Part shown: positions 52,998 through 63,812 of the stretch, piece by piece
Layout of the letters: the number at the start of each line of letters is the position of its first letter
Numbering within the stretch: the stretch's first letter is position 1
NCBI RefSeq assembly: GCF_000026005.1
Contig: NC_005295.2
Span: 620,001-684,000 of the forward strand
From: Ehrlichia ruminantium str. Welgevonden
GTDB lineage: Bacteria > Pseudomonadota > Alphaproteobacteria > Rickettsiales > Anaplasmataceae
Length of the DNA: 64,000 nt
Direction: 5' to 3'
Notes under the pieces: model-generated
What the model saw: the letters and a program-made list of their open reading frames with translations, nothing else
What the model was told of the DNA's origin: nothing
The model's database searches: none
Made by a program: the position numbers and the translations under genes

Positions 52998-53071
52998 GGC
53001 TATGTAGCTCAGTTGGTCAGAGCAGAAGAATCATAATCTTTGTGTCGTGGGTTCGAATCCCTCCTTAGCCA
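52998..53071 (+). tRNA. Elongator tRNA-Met (CAT anticodon)
   Basis: This is 74 bases with standard spacing; the D-arm is GCTC/GAGC, the anticodon loop ATCATAA and the T-loop TTCGAAT. The GAATCATAATC...GTGTCG context is that of alphaproteobacterial elongator tRNA-Met rather than tRNA-Ile2. Two U-U mismatches are present: acceptor pair 6 (53003 with 53065) and T-stem pair 2 (53048 with 53062). A run of nine Ts follows after one C. The antisense strand contains the end of the reading frame at 53031-53861. Confidence 0.88.
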
Positions 53072-53861
53072 CTTTTTTTTCTGTGGTTACATTAGGTATT
53101 AGGTGTGCCGCACATTCATTAAGGGTTGAACTTATAAATGATTCAATAGTAAATGTAATTGTTAATATAATGATACTTACTACAATACATAGAATTCTAA
53201 TCATTGGCCCAAGAGGAAAGTTATCAGGCCCGTTGTTGTTCTTACCTTGTATATTAAACAATGAAAAAGATTGAGTTTGTTCTAATACATTAATTATTTT
53301 TCCAACAAATGCTATAAAATTGGTGATAAATATGGCGATAGAAAGATAGAATAAAGTTTTCAATTTACCTTTATGATCATTCATATTAGGGTCTTTCATT
53401 CTACGGTAATTGAAATACATTAATAATGGTGCAGATATTAATAATTTTATTAATATGCAGGTAAAATCTACAGCTCCTTTAGTATGAATTACTGATTTAT
53501 TAGTTGATACTATTTCTACATCACCAAGTATTATATTATTGATTGCAACTGCTTGTATTATTATTGCAACTATTGTACTAATAAGCTCAGCTGTATATGC
53601 TACTTTTTTGTATTTTTCTAAAGAATTTTCTTGGATCTTAGAATAAGTAGATTTTAATTCATATAATGCTAATGAGAATAGTGCAATACGTGCTAATAAT
53701 ACCATTAGTACATTAATAAGTAACAGATCTCTAGCGCTAAGTTTAGATGGAATGTTTATTAGTTGTATAAATATTGCAAAAAGAAATACACTAAAATATG
53801 TAACATTAGCACATAATGCAATGAAATATTTTATTGAATGTTTTGATTTTAAGCATGACAT
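53031..53861 (-). CDS. Multi-segment membrane protein, unknown function, running into antisense tRNA
   Basis: This encodes 276 residues, with six or so hydrophobic segments (about 12-35, 45-67, 86-108, 130-150, 170-192 and 216-242). The last 13 residues (AKEGFEPTTQRL and the preceding Val) come from the complement of the tRNA-Met gene, and its stop lies inside the tRNA. Such GFEPTT tails are a known sign of a frame that has lost or never had its own stop before a tRNA. The gene starts 10 bases after the fabG stop on the same strand, so they are probably co-transcribed. It shares topology but no clear motif with 41114 and 51042. Confidence 0.75.
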   Translation of the reverse strand: MSCLKSKHSIKYFIALCANVTYFSVFLFAIFIQLINIPSKLSARDLLLINVLMVLLARIALFSLALYELKSTYSKIQENSLEKYKKVAYTAELISTIVAIIIQAVAINNIILGDVEIVSTNKSVIHTKGAVDFTCILIKLLISAPLLMYFNYRRMKDPNMNDHKGKLKTLFYLSIAIFITNFIAFVGKIINVLEQTQSFSLFNIQGKNNNGPDNFPLGPMIRILCIVVSIIILTITFTIESFISSTLNECAAHLIPNVTTEKKVAKEGFEPTTQRL

Positions 53862-53871
53862 ATTATAGATA

Positions 53872-54609
53872 TTAACACATTAACATCCCTCCATTAACGT
53901 GTATGGTTTGGCCTGTAATATATTTACTTGCATCACTAGCTAAAAATAATACAACAGATGCTATTTCTTCTGGTGTTCCCATCCTTTGCATAGGTATATG
54001 TTGCATGATATTAGCACGTTGTTCTTCTGATAAAACATCTGTCATTGGAGTTGATATAAAACCTGGTGCTATGCAATTTACAGTGATATTTTTAGTTGCA
54101 AATTCTTTTGCTATAGATTTACTCATTGCTATCATTCCAGCTTTAGAAGCAGCATAACTTGCTTGCCCTGGGTTACCAGTTAATGCTACAATTGATGAAA
54201 TATTAATTATTCTACCATGGCCATTTTTTAACATTGCACGACATGCACTACGATTTAGTTTAAAGGTTGTTGTTAGGTTTGTGTTGATGACTTTATTCCA
54301 ATCTTCATCAGATGTACGCAATAATAATTTATCTAAAGTTATTCCTGCATTGCATATTATACCATCTATTCCTCCCATTATCTTACAAGAACTATCAATT
54401 AGAGTATTAATCTGTTCATTATTTGTAAGATCACATGTTAATGTATGTATATTGCCTGAATATTGAGCTGCTGTTTTTTCTAATATTGATTCTCTTGTCC
54501 CTGATATACATAGTACAGCTCCTGCTTCATGTAGTATTTTGGTAATTGCCTGGCCAATACCACCAGATGCTCCAGTGATTAGGAATTTTTTTCCTAAAAG
54601 ATTAAACAT
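53872..54609 (-). CDS. fabG: 3-oxoacyl-ACP reductase
   Basis: This encodes 245 residues. FabG reduces 3-oxoacyl-ACP with NADPH in fatty-acid elongation. The Rossmann motif TGASGGIG (12-19), CNAG (86-89), and the catalytic Ser138/139, Tyr152 and Lys156 (SYAASKAG) are all in place, and the C-terminus [12 protein letters not shown] is typical. AGG lies before the ATG. The gene is upstream of the membrane protein that overlaps the tRNA. Confidence 0.95.
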   Translation of the reverse strand: MFNLLGKKFLITGASGGIGQAITKILHEAGAVLCISGTRESILEKTAAQYSGNIHTLTCDLTNNEQINTLIDSSCKIMGGIDGIICNAGITLDKLLLRTSDEDWNKVINTNLTTTFKLNRSACRAMLKNGHGRIINISSIVALTGNPGQASYAASKAGMIAMSKSIAKEFATKNITVNCIAPGFISTPMTDVLSEEQRANIMQHIPMQRMGTPEEIASVVLFLASDASKYITGQTIHVNGGMLMC

Positions 54610-55353
54610 ATTTGACCTAAAATCATTATTTAAATATAAAATTACATTATTTATTTATCATGTAAATAGTTAAATTGATTTAATATCAATACTTTAGAAT
54701 ATAACAAAAGATTACATATTTTTTAATGTAAAATATTGTATTACAAGCAATGATGGATCATAATACAACTTTAAGTATACTAATAAAACAGTTGTAAATA
54801 ATTAATGCGTTGTTACACTATCTATGTTATGTATGTAATTGTATTTATAATATATTAGGTTTAAAATATACTTTACTTGCTTAATAATTTTATAATAGTT
54901 ACTAAATTTACGTTTGACTTTTATATCGTAATTGCAGATTTGAGTATAGGAAGTTTGTATTATTGTTTTCAGGTATATAAATAAATGTGATTTGAAACTA
55001 AAGTAGCAAGTTTGTATATTAAGTTATATACAAGTATACATTTATTATCATTAGGGTAGTATTAGTGCTACTCAATGTTTGGAACATTGCTTGTTGTAAT
55101 CTATAGATATTAAGATTGTATCATTCTACTAGAAGGTAATGTATATTAATATAAGTATATGCATATGGTGGAGTATTTTATAAGTAATTACTTGATTTTT
55201 GTAGAATGTTACTAATATTTATGGTAAACAGAATACTTGATTTTTTATTAATATGTTGAGTTAGTAACTTTTTAGTTAATATTACTTAGGTGTTTTTTTA
55301 TCACTAGGTAGCAATGTTACTGTTGCAGGTAAATATTATGGGAGATGTAAAAA
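54610..55353. other. Divergent gap between fabG and putA
   Basis: It contains a 7-bp-stem hairpin with a three-base loop at 55073-55089 (CAATGTT/AACATTG), and the putA ribosome binding site GGGAG close to the right end. Nothing else is recognised. Confidence 0.5.
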
Positions 55354-58300
55354 ATGATAAGTGCATTACAGGTGCCTAATGAAATACGTAGACGTATGCA
55401 GCTATTGTACCGTACAGAAGAGAATAGTTATGCAAGATATTTGACAGAGAAAACAGAAATATCTCAAGATTCTAAGATTAGGATTTATAGTGTTGCAAAA
55501 CAGATAATAGAAAAAATAAGAGGAGGAAGAAATTTAGGAATAATAGATGCATTTATGCAAGAATACGGTTTGTCAAATGAAGAAGGCATAGCACTGATGT
55601 GTTTGGCAGAGTCTTTACTGAGGGTACCGGATGATTGTACAATTAATGATTTAATCAAAGATAAAATAGCAAATAGTATGTGGAGTAATCATATAGGTAA
55701 CTCTTCATCGATGTTTGTTAATGCTGCAACCTGGGGGTTATTTATAGGTGGGAGAGTTTTAAAAGATACTAATGATAGTACGCGTTGGTTTAGTACTATA
55801 AATAATCTGATAAAAACAATGGGTGAGCCTATTATTAGAAAGGCAGTACAACAGGCTATGTATGTGTTGGGTAAGCATTTTATAAAGGGAAGAGATATAA
55901 TAGAAGCAATTGGAAATAGGAAGGAAAGTGAATTATACTCCTTTGATATATTAGGAGAAGCATCTAAGACAAAAAAGGATGCAGAAAGGTATTTTACTGA
56001 ATATATGAAAGCAATAGATAGTATTGGAAAGTCTATAAATAATGTTACAGAAAATTTGGTAGATCATGATGAGATATCAGTAAAAATATCAGCATTACAT
56101 AATAGATATGAGTTTTCACAGATAAATGAAGTATTGGATGAAATAGTAGATAAATTGTTAAGTATATGTAGATTGGCAAAACAAAACAATATTCGTGTAT
56201 GTATTGATGCAGAAGAGGCAAGTAGATTAGAAATATCGTTAATGATACTTGAAAAGTTGCGCCTTGATAGTAGTTTAGATGGATGGGAAGGACTTGGGTT
56301 GGCTGTACAAGCATATCAGAAAAGAGCATTTTCAGTATTGGATTTTGTAGAAGATATAGCTGTAAGGTCATCTCATAAAATGATGATTAGACTTGTGAAA
56401 GGTGCATATTGGGATTATGAGATAAAAAATGCACAAGAATTAGGGTTAAGCAGTTATCCGGTTTTTACCAGAAAAGTGTATACTGATGTATCATATTTAG
56501 CATGTGCATATAAGATTTTAACAAAGCAAAATACTTTTTATCCATGTTTTGCTACACATAATGCTTATACATTGGCTACAATATTAGAAATAGCAGACAA
56601 GGATCATCCTGGTTTTGAGTTTCAAAGATTACATGGTATGGGTACTAGTCTATATGAATATGTTACACAAGAGATGGCAGCGAATATAAAATGTAGGGTA
56701 TATGCTCCTGTTGGAAGTTATCAGGACTTACTTCCTTACTTAATTAGAAGGTTATTAGAAAATGGAGCAAATAGCTCATTTATTAATCAAATGAATGACA
56801 GTAATATAACTCTAGATCAATTAATAGAGGATCCGTTAGAAAAGGCAAAGTCATTTGAATATATGCCTCATCCTAGTATATCCTTACCAAAGGATATATT
56901 TGGTGATGAAAGAATTAACTCTGCGGGTATTGATATTACTGATTCTGTTACATTAGTTAATTTTAATGAAGAAATGAAAGAATATAAAGAACATAAGTTT
57001 AAAGCACTATCGATTATTAATGGAGAAGAATTAGGTAGTCAAGCTATTGAAGTATTCTCTCCATCAAATTCTGAAGATGTTGTAGGGGAAGTATCATTTG
57101 CAGATGCTACACAAGCAGTTTCAGCTTTGGATATAGCATATGATGCATTTAAAGAATGGAGTAGCATGTCAGTTTATGATCGTGCTGCAATATTAGAAAA
57201 AGCAGCGGATCTAATAGAGGAAAATAAAGCAAAGCTAATAGTGTTATTAATCAGAGAAGGCGGTAAAGTTATATCTGATGCTATTGCAGAAGTGCGGGAA
57301 GCTGTTGATTTCTTACGTTATTATGTTGCTATGGGAAAGAAGGAATTAGGGGATTCAAAAAAGTTACCTGGTCCTGTTGGAGAAGATAATTATATTTACT
57401 TTAGAAGTAGAGGAGTATTTATATGTATATCTCCTTGGAATTTTCCTTTAGCGATATTTATTGGTCCGATAGTTGCAGCTTTGATAACTGGAAATACAGT
57501 ACTTGCTAAACCTGCTGAACAAACTTCTATAATAGCCTATGAGGCAGTGAAGTTACTATATGATGCTGGTGTTCCAAAAGGAGTATTACATTTATTATTA
57601 GGTCATGGAAAAGAGTTAGGAGAAGTATTATTAAAGAATGAGAAAATAGCAGGAGTAGCATTTACTGGTTCTACTGAAACAGCAAGAATTATTAATCAAG
57701 CTATTGCAGAAAAAGAAGGTGCCATTATTCCATTTATTGCTGAAACAGGTGGTTTAAATACTATGATAGTTGATAGTTCAGCTCTTATAGAACAAGTTAC
57801 AAATGATGTAATAGCATCAGCCTTTAAAAGTGCAGGGCAGAGATGTTCAGCATTGAGAGTATTGTTTGTGCAAGAAGAGATAGCAGATAAGCAAATTGAA
57901 ATGATTTGTGGTGCTATGGAGGATTTAGTAATAGGGGATCCTATGCTTTTAAAAACTGATATAGGTCCAGTTATAGACGATGCATCACGTGAAATGTTAT
58001 TTGCTCATGCAGATAGAATGTCACGAGAAGGAAAATTATTATGTAAAGTTAATCTTGGTGAAGATTGTGATAAAGGATATTTTTTCCCTCCATGTGCATA
58101 TGAAATAGAAAGTATATCTCAGTTAAAGAGGGAAGTATTTGGTCCAATATTACATATAATACGTTACAAAAAAGGAGATTTACATAAAATTTTAACAGAA
58201 ATCAATAATACAGGATATGGTTTAACATTTGCTGTGCAAAGTAGAATACAAAGTAATATTGATAATATTATTGATAATATAAATGTTGGTAATGTTTATG

Positions 58301-58485
58301 TTAATAGAAATCAAGTAGGTGCAGTGGTGGGTGTACAGCCTTTTGGTGGACAAGGATTATCAGGTACTGGGCCTAAGGCTGGTGGACCATATTATTTGCA
58401 TAGATTTTTGACAGAGAAAGTTATTAGTATTAATACTACAGCTTTAGGTGGAAATACGACTTTAATGTGTTTAAATGATGAATAA
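55354..58485 (+). CDS. putA: Bifunctional proline dehydrogenase/delta-1-pyrroline-5-carboxylate dehydrogenase
   Basis: This encodes 1043 residues. The N-terminal half is the FAD-dependent proline dehydrogenase barrel (VKGAYWDYEIKNAQ, ATHNAYT, and the YAPVGSYQDLLPYLIRRL block). The C-terminal half is the aldehyde dehydrogenase that makes glutamate: ISPWNFPLA, the general-base Glu in IAETGGLN and the nucleophile Cys in SAGQRCSALR (near residue 831). It lacks the N-terminal DNA-binding domain and the extra C-terminal domain of the 1320-residue E. coli protein, so it is an enzyme only. GGGAG upstream supports the start. Proline is a main carbon source for these bacteria. Confidence 0.97.
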   Translation: MISALQVPNEIRRRMQLLYRTEENSYARYLTEKTEISQDSKIRIYSVAKQIIEKIRGGRNLGIIDAFMQEYGLSNEEGIALMCLAESLLRVPDDCTINDLIKDKIANSMWSNHIGNSSSMFVNAATWGLFIGGRVLKDTNDSTRWFSTINNLIKTMGEPIIRKAVQQAMYVLGKHFIKGRDIIEAIGNRKESELYSFDILGEASKTKKDAERYFTEYMKAIDSIGKSINNVTENLVDHDEISVKISALHNRYEFSQINEVLDEIVDKLLSICRLAKQNNIRVCIDAEEASRLEISLMILEKLRLDSSLDGWEGLGLAVQAYQKRAFSVLDFVEDIAVRSSHKMMIRLVKGAYWDYEIKNAQELGLSSYPVFTRKVYTDVSYLACAYKILTKQNTFYPCFATHNAYTLATILEIADKDHPGFEFQRLHGMGTSLYEYVTQEMAANIKCRVYAPVGSYQDLLPYLIRRLLENGANSSFINQMNDSNITLDQLIEDPLEKAKSFEYMPHPSISLPKDIFGDERINSAGIDITDSVTLVNFNEEMKEYKEHKFKALSIINGEELGSQAIEVFSPSNSEDVVGEVSFADATQAVSALDIAYDAFKEWSSMSVYDRAAILEKAADLIEENKAKLIVLLIREGGKVISDAIAEVREAVDFLRYYVAMGKKELGDSKKLPGPVGEDNYIYFRSRGVFICISPWNFPLAIFIGPIVAALITGNTVLAKPAEQTSIIAYEAVKLLYDAGVPKGVLHLLLGHGKELGEVLLKNEKIAGVAFTGSTETARIINQAIAEKEGAIIPFIAETGGLNTMIVDSSALIEQVTNDVIASAFKSAGQRCSALRVLFVQEEIADKQIEMICGAMEDLVIGDPMLLKTDIGPVIDDASREMLFAHADRMSREGKLLCKVNLGEDCDKGYFFPPCAYEIESISQLKREVFGPILHIIRYKKGDLHKILTEINNTGYGLTFAVQSRIQSNIDNIIDNINVGNVYVNRNQVGAVVGVQPFGGQGLSGTGPKAGGPYYLHRFLTEKVISINTTALGGNTTLMCLNDE

Positions 58486-59004
58486 ATGTATTTTCATGTT
58501 ATTCAGAATCTTAATACTTACAATGTATTAGTCAATAATATTTTATGTATTTGATACTATGGCAGAAGTTTATTGATATTTTGAAAGTAAAATGTATTTC
58601 TCTATAAAGAATTAGTAGATGAATTTTTTATATTTAAGATCAAAAACATATATATTAATTATGTTATAATTTATATTTTTATATGGGTATTTTGTATCTG
58701 ATTACATATCTTATTTGTCAGTAGTACATTTCATAACATAATTTATTGCATTTATAATATATATTATATCAAGGGTATTCTATTGTATAATGTTATTAAT
58801 TATTTCTTGAGTCATGGATATTTTTAATTGGCATTGCATGACTGTTATACATTAATACTTTATATATAGAATACCCCATATATCTAATTAAGATTCTGTA
58901 AAAAATGTATAGATATTATTGCAAGTATAATAATACAGAACATAATCAATAAATTTATAATTGATTATTAACTTATTGTATTTTATATACATTGTTATCA
59001 TAAA
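58486..59004. other. Convergent gap with a long nested inverted repeat
   Basis: The inverted-repeat element at 58773-58876 is listed separately. The rest is AT-rich with no gene. Confidence 0.6.
58773..58876. repeat. Nested inverted-repeat element, possible structured RNA or small mobile relic
   Basis: Three arm pairs nest in order: GGGTATTCTAT (58773-58783) with ATAGAATACCC (58866-58876), TATTAAT (58794-58800) with ATTAATA (58851-58857), and AGTCATG (58810-58816) with CATGACT (58837-58843). The gaps between arms are 10 and 9 bases on the left and 7 and 8 on the right, so they can form one bulged hairpin. It lies between two convergent genes. No T-run follows, so a simple terminator is unlikely. 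Confidence 0.6.
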
Positions 59005-59514
59005 TTATTTTTGCTGATGATGGTATCCTTTAGGCGTTTTTTCACAGCTATTAATGGTTAAATCAGTTACAGTAGTACTGCCTTCTATTTTATTCTGAAG
59101 ACTAGTCAGTTCTTTTTGAAGCTCCCTAACACGAAAACGTAACTCACAGTTTTGCTCTGTTTGATTTTTTATATCTTGAATTGCGCTAGAATATACCTGT
59201 TGATAGTATCTTACTTCATCTTCCAAATTATTAAAAGTACTAGATGACTGGACAGAATTATTTTTATCTGATGTCTGATTTGCATCATGTACTTTTTTTA
59301 AATGATTTAACTCTTGAAGTGTTGTTTTATACAAACCTTTGTAATAATTTATATAATCATTATTATAGTTAATTCTCTCTTGTGAATTTTTTAAAATTTT
59401 GTCACATTTTTTTTGTTCTTTAATTGCTAGGCAAAGAGATATTAATATCAATATAGCTAACAAAATAAAAAAAGCAACAATAGTATAAACAAATATGTTA
59501 CAATACGTATCCAT
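59005..59514 (-). CDS. Membrane-anchored coiled-coil protein, unknown function
   Basis: This encodes 169 residues from the ATG at 59514; AAGG at 59522-59525 lies seven bases before it, so the GTG two codons upstream (59520) is less likely. One N-terminal membrane segment (about residues 8-30) is followed by heptad-patterned charged helices around 34-75 and 95-145 (ELRFRVRELQKELTSLQNKI), with a Ser/Asn-rich linker between. The end is hydrophilic (KGYHHQQK). No family is recognised. The layout fits a scaffold or tether on the periplasmic or cytoplasmic face. Confidence 0.75.
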   Translation of the reverse strand: MDTYCNIFVYTIVAFFILLAILILISLCLAIKEQKKCDKILKNSQERINYNNDYINYYKGLYKTTLQELNHLKKVHDANQTSDKNNSVQSSSTFNNLEDEVRYYQQVYSSAIQDIKNQTEQNCELRFRVRELQKELTSLQNKIEGSTTVTDLTINSCEKTPKGYHHQQK

Positions 59515-60827
59515 AAACACACCTTACTTAATAATATAGTATAAGTATAGTATATTACTTATTGATACAAAAAAACAAGTGTAATATCTAAGATATTAAT
59601 ACTAGTTATATGATATATAACTACTAAAAATAATTAATTTAGATATTTAACAAGCCATGGTTCTGTATGTTTTTTTTTTTTGATAATTTAGAATTTTATA
59701 AATAATTATGATTATCATGAGATTTTTTAATATATTAATATACTTATCTGTATAATTTGATGTCTTATATTTATGAGTAAGGGTAATTATTAATCGAGGG
59801 TTTGTATTCCTAAATATTGAGGTGCTATGTTTAAGTGGTTGTGTAATGTGTATTATGTTCAAAAGATTACTATTGTGCGGTTGGTGTTGAGACGTGAATA
59901 TTTTTGAATACATCAGTGGTTAATGCTTTTTTATAGCTTTGTATTTTTGTAAATTAGGATTGTAGATATTATGTTTTGATATATGTAAAGAAGTACTTAA
60001 TTTATACACATTATAGAATATTTTATAATGTAGTTGTTTTATATAATATATAAATATTTATTATGTGCTTTATTCTTTATAAAAATATATAGTACTAATA
60101 ACACTTAATTGTATTATTGTGGAATATAAATATAATATTTGTATTGCCAATAGGGAATATCACATTATGGATGTATGATGAAATATTATATTAAGTCGTG
60201 TAGTTCACAATTTATTATATATGTCCAAGTGGTATCTAGATGAACATCTATTAATTGTTTAGAGTACTTCTTTTAATAGTAGTTATTATATTCATTATGT
60301 ATTGACATATAGGAAAAGATATAGACAAAATATTTAATAATACGTGTATTTATATAGAAGATAAGATATATGTATTTAGTATGTTAAAAAGGTAAGTATA
60401 TATGAATTTTTATAATGATGTATATTATTATGGTATCTTTAACTTTTTCTATCAGGTAGACAATAATAAATTATAAGCAGGTATTGTTAAATATAAAATA
60501 GATATTATTTACCTGTTATTAATCTTCACGATATCAATGTCAATTTTGTTAATATTTAATATATTAAGTTATTATCTAGTATTAATGAGTATAGATGAAA
60601 AATTCTGTGATTTTAAGATATAAAGTATAAATATAATATATATAGAAATATAAAAACTATTTATGTGATACTTAAAATAAGTTTTGTGATTATTTATTAT
60701 GTTATGATAGTCATTGAATAATACGAAAATTGATGTCTTATTTAGTAACATGTATTTATATTTGTATAGTAAATAATCTTACATATGCTGCTGTAAGTTT
60801 ATGTATAGTTAATTATTAATAATGTAA
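59515..60827. other. Long gap, possible relic near 59760-59910
   Basis: A less AT-rich patch at 59760-59910 is open in several frames on both strands (plus strand: MFKWLCNVYYVQKITIVRLVL; minus strand: an 88-codon frame at 59647-59913). None is recognised and no ribosome binding site is present. The remainder is AT-rich. Confidence 0.4.
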
Positions 60828-62105
60828 TTATATATTGTGTTTTAGTATCAAATATATTGATTTTATTAATTGGGAAAGTTCATTAGTATTTATAATAAAA
60901 GGTGGCATGACATATATTACATTTCCTAATGGGCGTATCCATATATTTGATTCAATGCCTTTTTTAATAATATGGTTTTTATTAATTAAATTATTTTCTA
61001 ATTCTATTATTCCGGTAGCACCTTTTACCCTGATATCAACAACATAATTTAGTTGCTTAAATATATTTAATTCTGAGTTTAACTGATTTTCAATTATAGC
61101 AACTTTTTGTATTACATCTCCCATATCGAAAAGATCAAGAGAAGCATTTGCTGCAGCACAAGCTAATGGATTTCCCATAAAAGTTGGACCATGCATAAAA
61201 GCATCGTTTATATTATCTGATAAAAATGCATTATAAACTTCTGGTACAGATAAAGTTGCTGATAAAGTACAAAACCCACCTGTTAAAGCTTTACCAATTA
61301 CCATAATATCTGGGACTATCCCTACTTCATCACATGCAAACATTCTGCCAGTTCTAGTAAAACCTGTAGCAACTTCATCTGCAATAAATAATATGTTATT
61401 ATCATGTGCTATATCATAGATTTCTTTCACAATACTTGGTTGATGAAGTAACATTCCACCTGCTGCCTGTAATATTGGTTCTAAAATTATAGCAGCAGTA
61501 CTATCCTTAATAGAATGGACTATACTTCGAAAATTTTCTATTTCTTTTTTATTTTGTGGTAAGAGCACTCTAAATTGTGAAGGATGATATTTTTTAAACT
61601 TATTTCCATGAATATTTTCTGGATCAGATACTGACATACATCCCATAGTATCTCCGTGATATCCATGAATAAAGGAAATAAAGTGACATTTATTAGTATC
61701 ACCCATATTAGAATAAAATTGTACTGCCATCTTCATTGCCACTTCAACAGCAGTTGATCCAGAATCTGAGAAAAATACTCTTTCCATTTTTTTCTGTGGA
61801 GACATATTTGCAAGACGTGATGCTAATGTGTAACTTTGCTCATGTGCTAATCCAGGAAACATAACGTGAGATAGTTGAGCAACTTGATCTTGTATTTTTT
61901 TTACTATATGAGGGTGTGAGTATCCATGACATACGCTCCACCAACTAGATATACCATCTAGTAATTTAGTATCATCTTCTAGTATTATATAACATCCACT
62001 GGCAGATTTGACTTTCAATGGCAAAGGTGTATTTTTCATTTGAGTATAAGGCATCCAAATATTTTTATAGCCTTTATCAAACCACAAGCAAGAGTGAGTA
62101 TGCAT
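60828..62105 (-). CDS. bioA: Adenosylmethionine-8-amino-7-oxononanoate aminotransferase
   Basis: This encodes 425 residues from the ATG at 62105. The frame is open 30 codons further upstream (62195), but that extension is hydrophobic and not part of the family, while WFDKGYKNIWMPYTQMK after the chosen Met is the typical BioA N-terminus. BioA uses S-adenosylmethionine to aminate KAPA to DAPA in biotin synthesis. PLP motifs are ADEVATGFTRTG and the lysine in VIGKALTGGF. No other bio gene is in the window. Confidence 0.95.
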   Translation of the reverse strand: MHTHSCLWFDKGYKNIWMPYTQMKNTPLPLKVKSASGCYIILEDDTKLLDGISSWWSVCHGYSHPHIVKKIQDQVAQLSHVMFPGLAHEQSYTLASRLANMSPQKKMERVFFSDSGSTAVEVAMKMAVQFYSNMGDTNKCHFISFIHGYHGDTMGCMSVSDPENIHGNKFKKYHPSQFRVLLPQNKKEIENFRSIVHSIKDSTAAIILEPILQAAGGMLLHQPSIVKEIYDIAHDNNILFIADEVATGFTRTGRMFACDEVGIVPDIMVIGKALTGGFCTLSATLSVPEVYNAFLSDNINDAFMHGPTFMGNPLACAAANASLDLFDMGDVIQKVAIIENQLNSELNIFKQLNYVVDIRVKGATGIIELENNLINKNHIIKKGIESNIWIRPLGNVIYVMPPFIINTNELSQLIKSIYLILKHNI

Positions 62106-63812
62106 TTTATAGTTACTTTTTTTGATAAAAAGTTTAATTATAAAGTATTGTATTGTAAGTGATAGAGAAAAAAAAAGATATTTCATATTAATCATATAAT
62201 GATAAGAATGAAATATCTAACTTTTATAATAAGTATTTTGCTTATACAAAAGATTTTTTTTAGAACAACAGTACAAAAAATTTATAGAGAAAAAAATATT
62301 TAAGTCGCTTAATGTATTCTTTCTTATGACTGTAATGCTTAGCAATTGTAGAGAATCAATTAAAATATTTCACAATTTTACTATAAATAAATATTGTAAT
62401 CATTAATAAAGATGTTTACTCGATTTAATAAAACAAGTAAAAAATAAGATTTATAAGAACAACATGACATAATTACTGATCTATTTCTAGTAAGTATATA
62501 CTGTTAATAACTATTATAGTTATTTTAATATATGACAAAGAAATTATTAGTGTTTTTTCAGTATGGCATGTACAAATATAAGGTATAAGGGTAGAAAACA
62601 TGACAATATTTCTGATAAATGTATATTTGGTAAATGTTAAATTATAAGATACCTTGTAGTTGTAGGAATATACTTTAACAATTGATACAAAAGTTTCTAA
62701 GTTTAATAATAAAACAAATAAAAAACGAAAATATGATATAATTACTGACTTATTTTCTAATAAGAGTGTATTAATAACTATTGTAGGTATTTTACAATGG
62801 CAAAAGCTACTAATATTGTTTACTACAATATGTAAGAACATAAAATTTAGAGATAAAAATATTTTTTAATGAATATATGTTAACAAATTTCACAATACTT
62901 AACTGAGTATACTAAAAAGATACTGTATTATAGAAATATAATAATCTTAGTATATACTGAAGTGTGTATGAATTTTATTTTACATTTGAAGATAGCTTTG
63001 CTTACATGTATTTAGTAATACTTGTGTAAGTTGAGTAAAGATATTTATTGTGTCATAGATTATCTATTTTTGATAATCAAATGGTATTTTGGTAATCTAT
63101 AAATGTTTTTTTATTATAATAAATATGATATTTGATAAATGCAGTGTTTATTTGTGATGATTCAACAATATAGCATCATTAATAATAAGTAATTAGCATG
63201 TTACTAACTTGTGATAATTTATTGGGTATATTATTAGTAATATGTGGTTTTGTTGTTAAGTTTTTATAGAGAAATACATTTAACTTTCAAAGTATTAAAA
63301 AACTTCTTCTATGCTATTAGATTATAAAATATTTAGTTATTAATACATTGTAAGTATTAATATTACAATAATATTGTGTATTTAAGGTGATCATTGCATA
63401 GAACGAGAGATTAATGATATTATAATTTAATGTAGTACTGTGAAACATATGGTGTATATATATAAAGATGATGTGTTTAATATGATATTCTAACACTTGA
63501 CTGTTATAAAGATGGGAAAGAATATAGTTATTTAGTAATTAAAATCAGGAATTCAGTAGTACAAAAAAAGGATTTAGAGGAAAAATTGTATGTATTTAGT
63601 GTAATGACTATTGTACTTACACTGTACTGATATTACTAAATATTACTAAAAATATTTTGAAATTATTTATCTATACCTTACCATAATATACGCTGCTAAA
63701 ATATGTAGATAATTTTTATTGTTGAAATTCAATAACTTAAGGTATGAATTACAAGTATTGTCATATATATTATCTTTAAGATGCATTTGATATGATTTAA
63801 GTAAGTTATAAT
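62106..63812. other. Gap with diverged long-period repeat and possible relic
   Basis: Besides the repeat at 62421-62815, a plus-strand frame at about 63480-63626 reads protein-like for 47 codons (CYKDGKEYSYLVIKIRN, QKKDLEEKLYVFSVM) and may be a gene relic. The 122-codon minus frame at 62473-62841 spans the repeat and looks accidental. Confidence 0.4.
62421..62815. repeat. Two diverged copies of an intergenic segment, about 285 bp apart
   Basis: Copy 1 (about 62421-62550) and copy 2 (about 62706-62815) share in order AAAACAA(G/A)TAAAAAA, ATAATTACTGA, a TTTCTA(G/A)TAAG block and TTAATAACTATT. Similarity is moderate, so this is an old duplication. Confidence 0.45.

Noticed and set aside
52998-53071. 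tRNA-Ile2 (lysidine-modified CAT)
   Set aside because: The anticodon-arm and variable-region context matches alphaproteobacterial elongator tRNA-Met better.
59647-59913. 88-codon minus-strand frame
   Set aside because: Ile/Asn/Lys/Thr-rich text without motif or ribosome binding site; the opposite strand is about as open. Kept only as a gap note.
62473-62841. 122-codon minus-strand frame
   Set aside because: Spans both copies of a diverged intergenic repeat and consists of hydrophobic AT-biased codons; no support.
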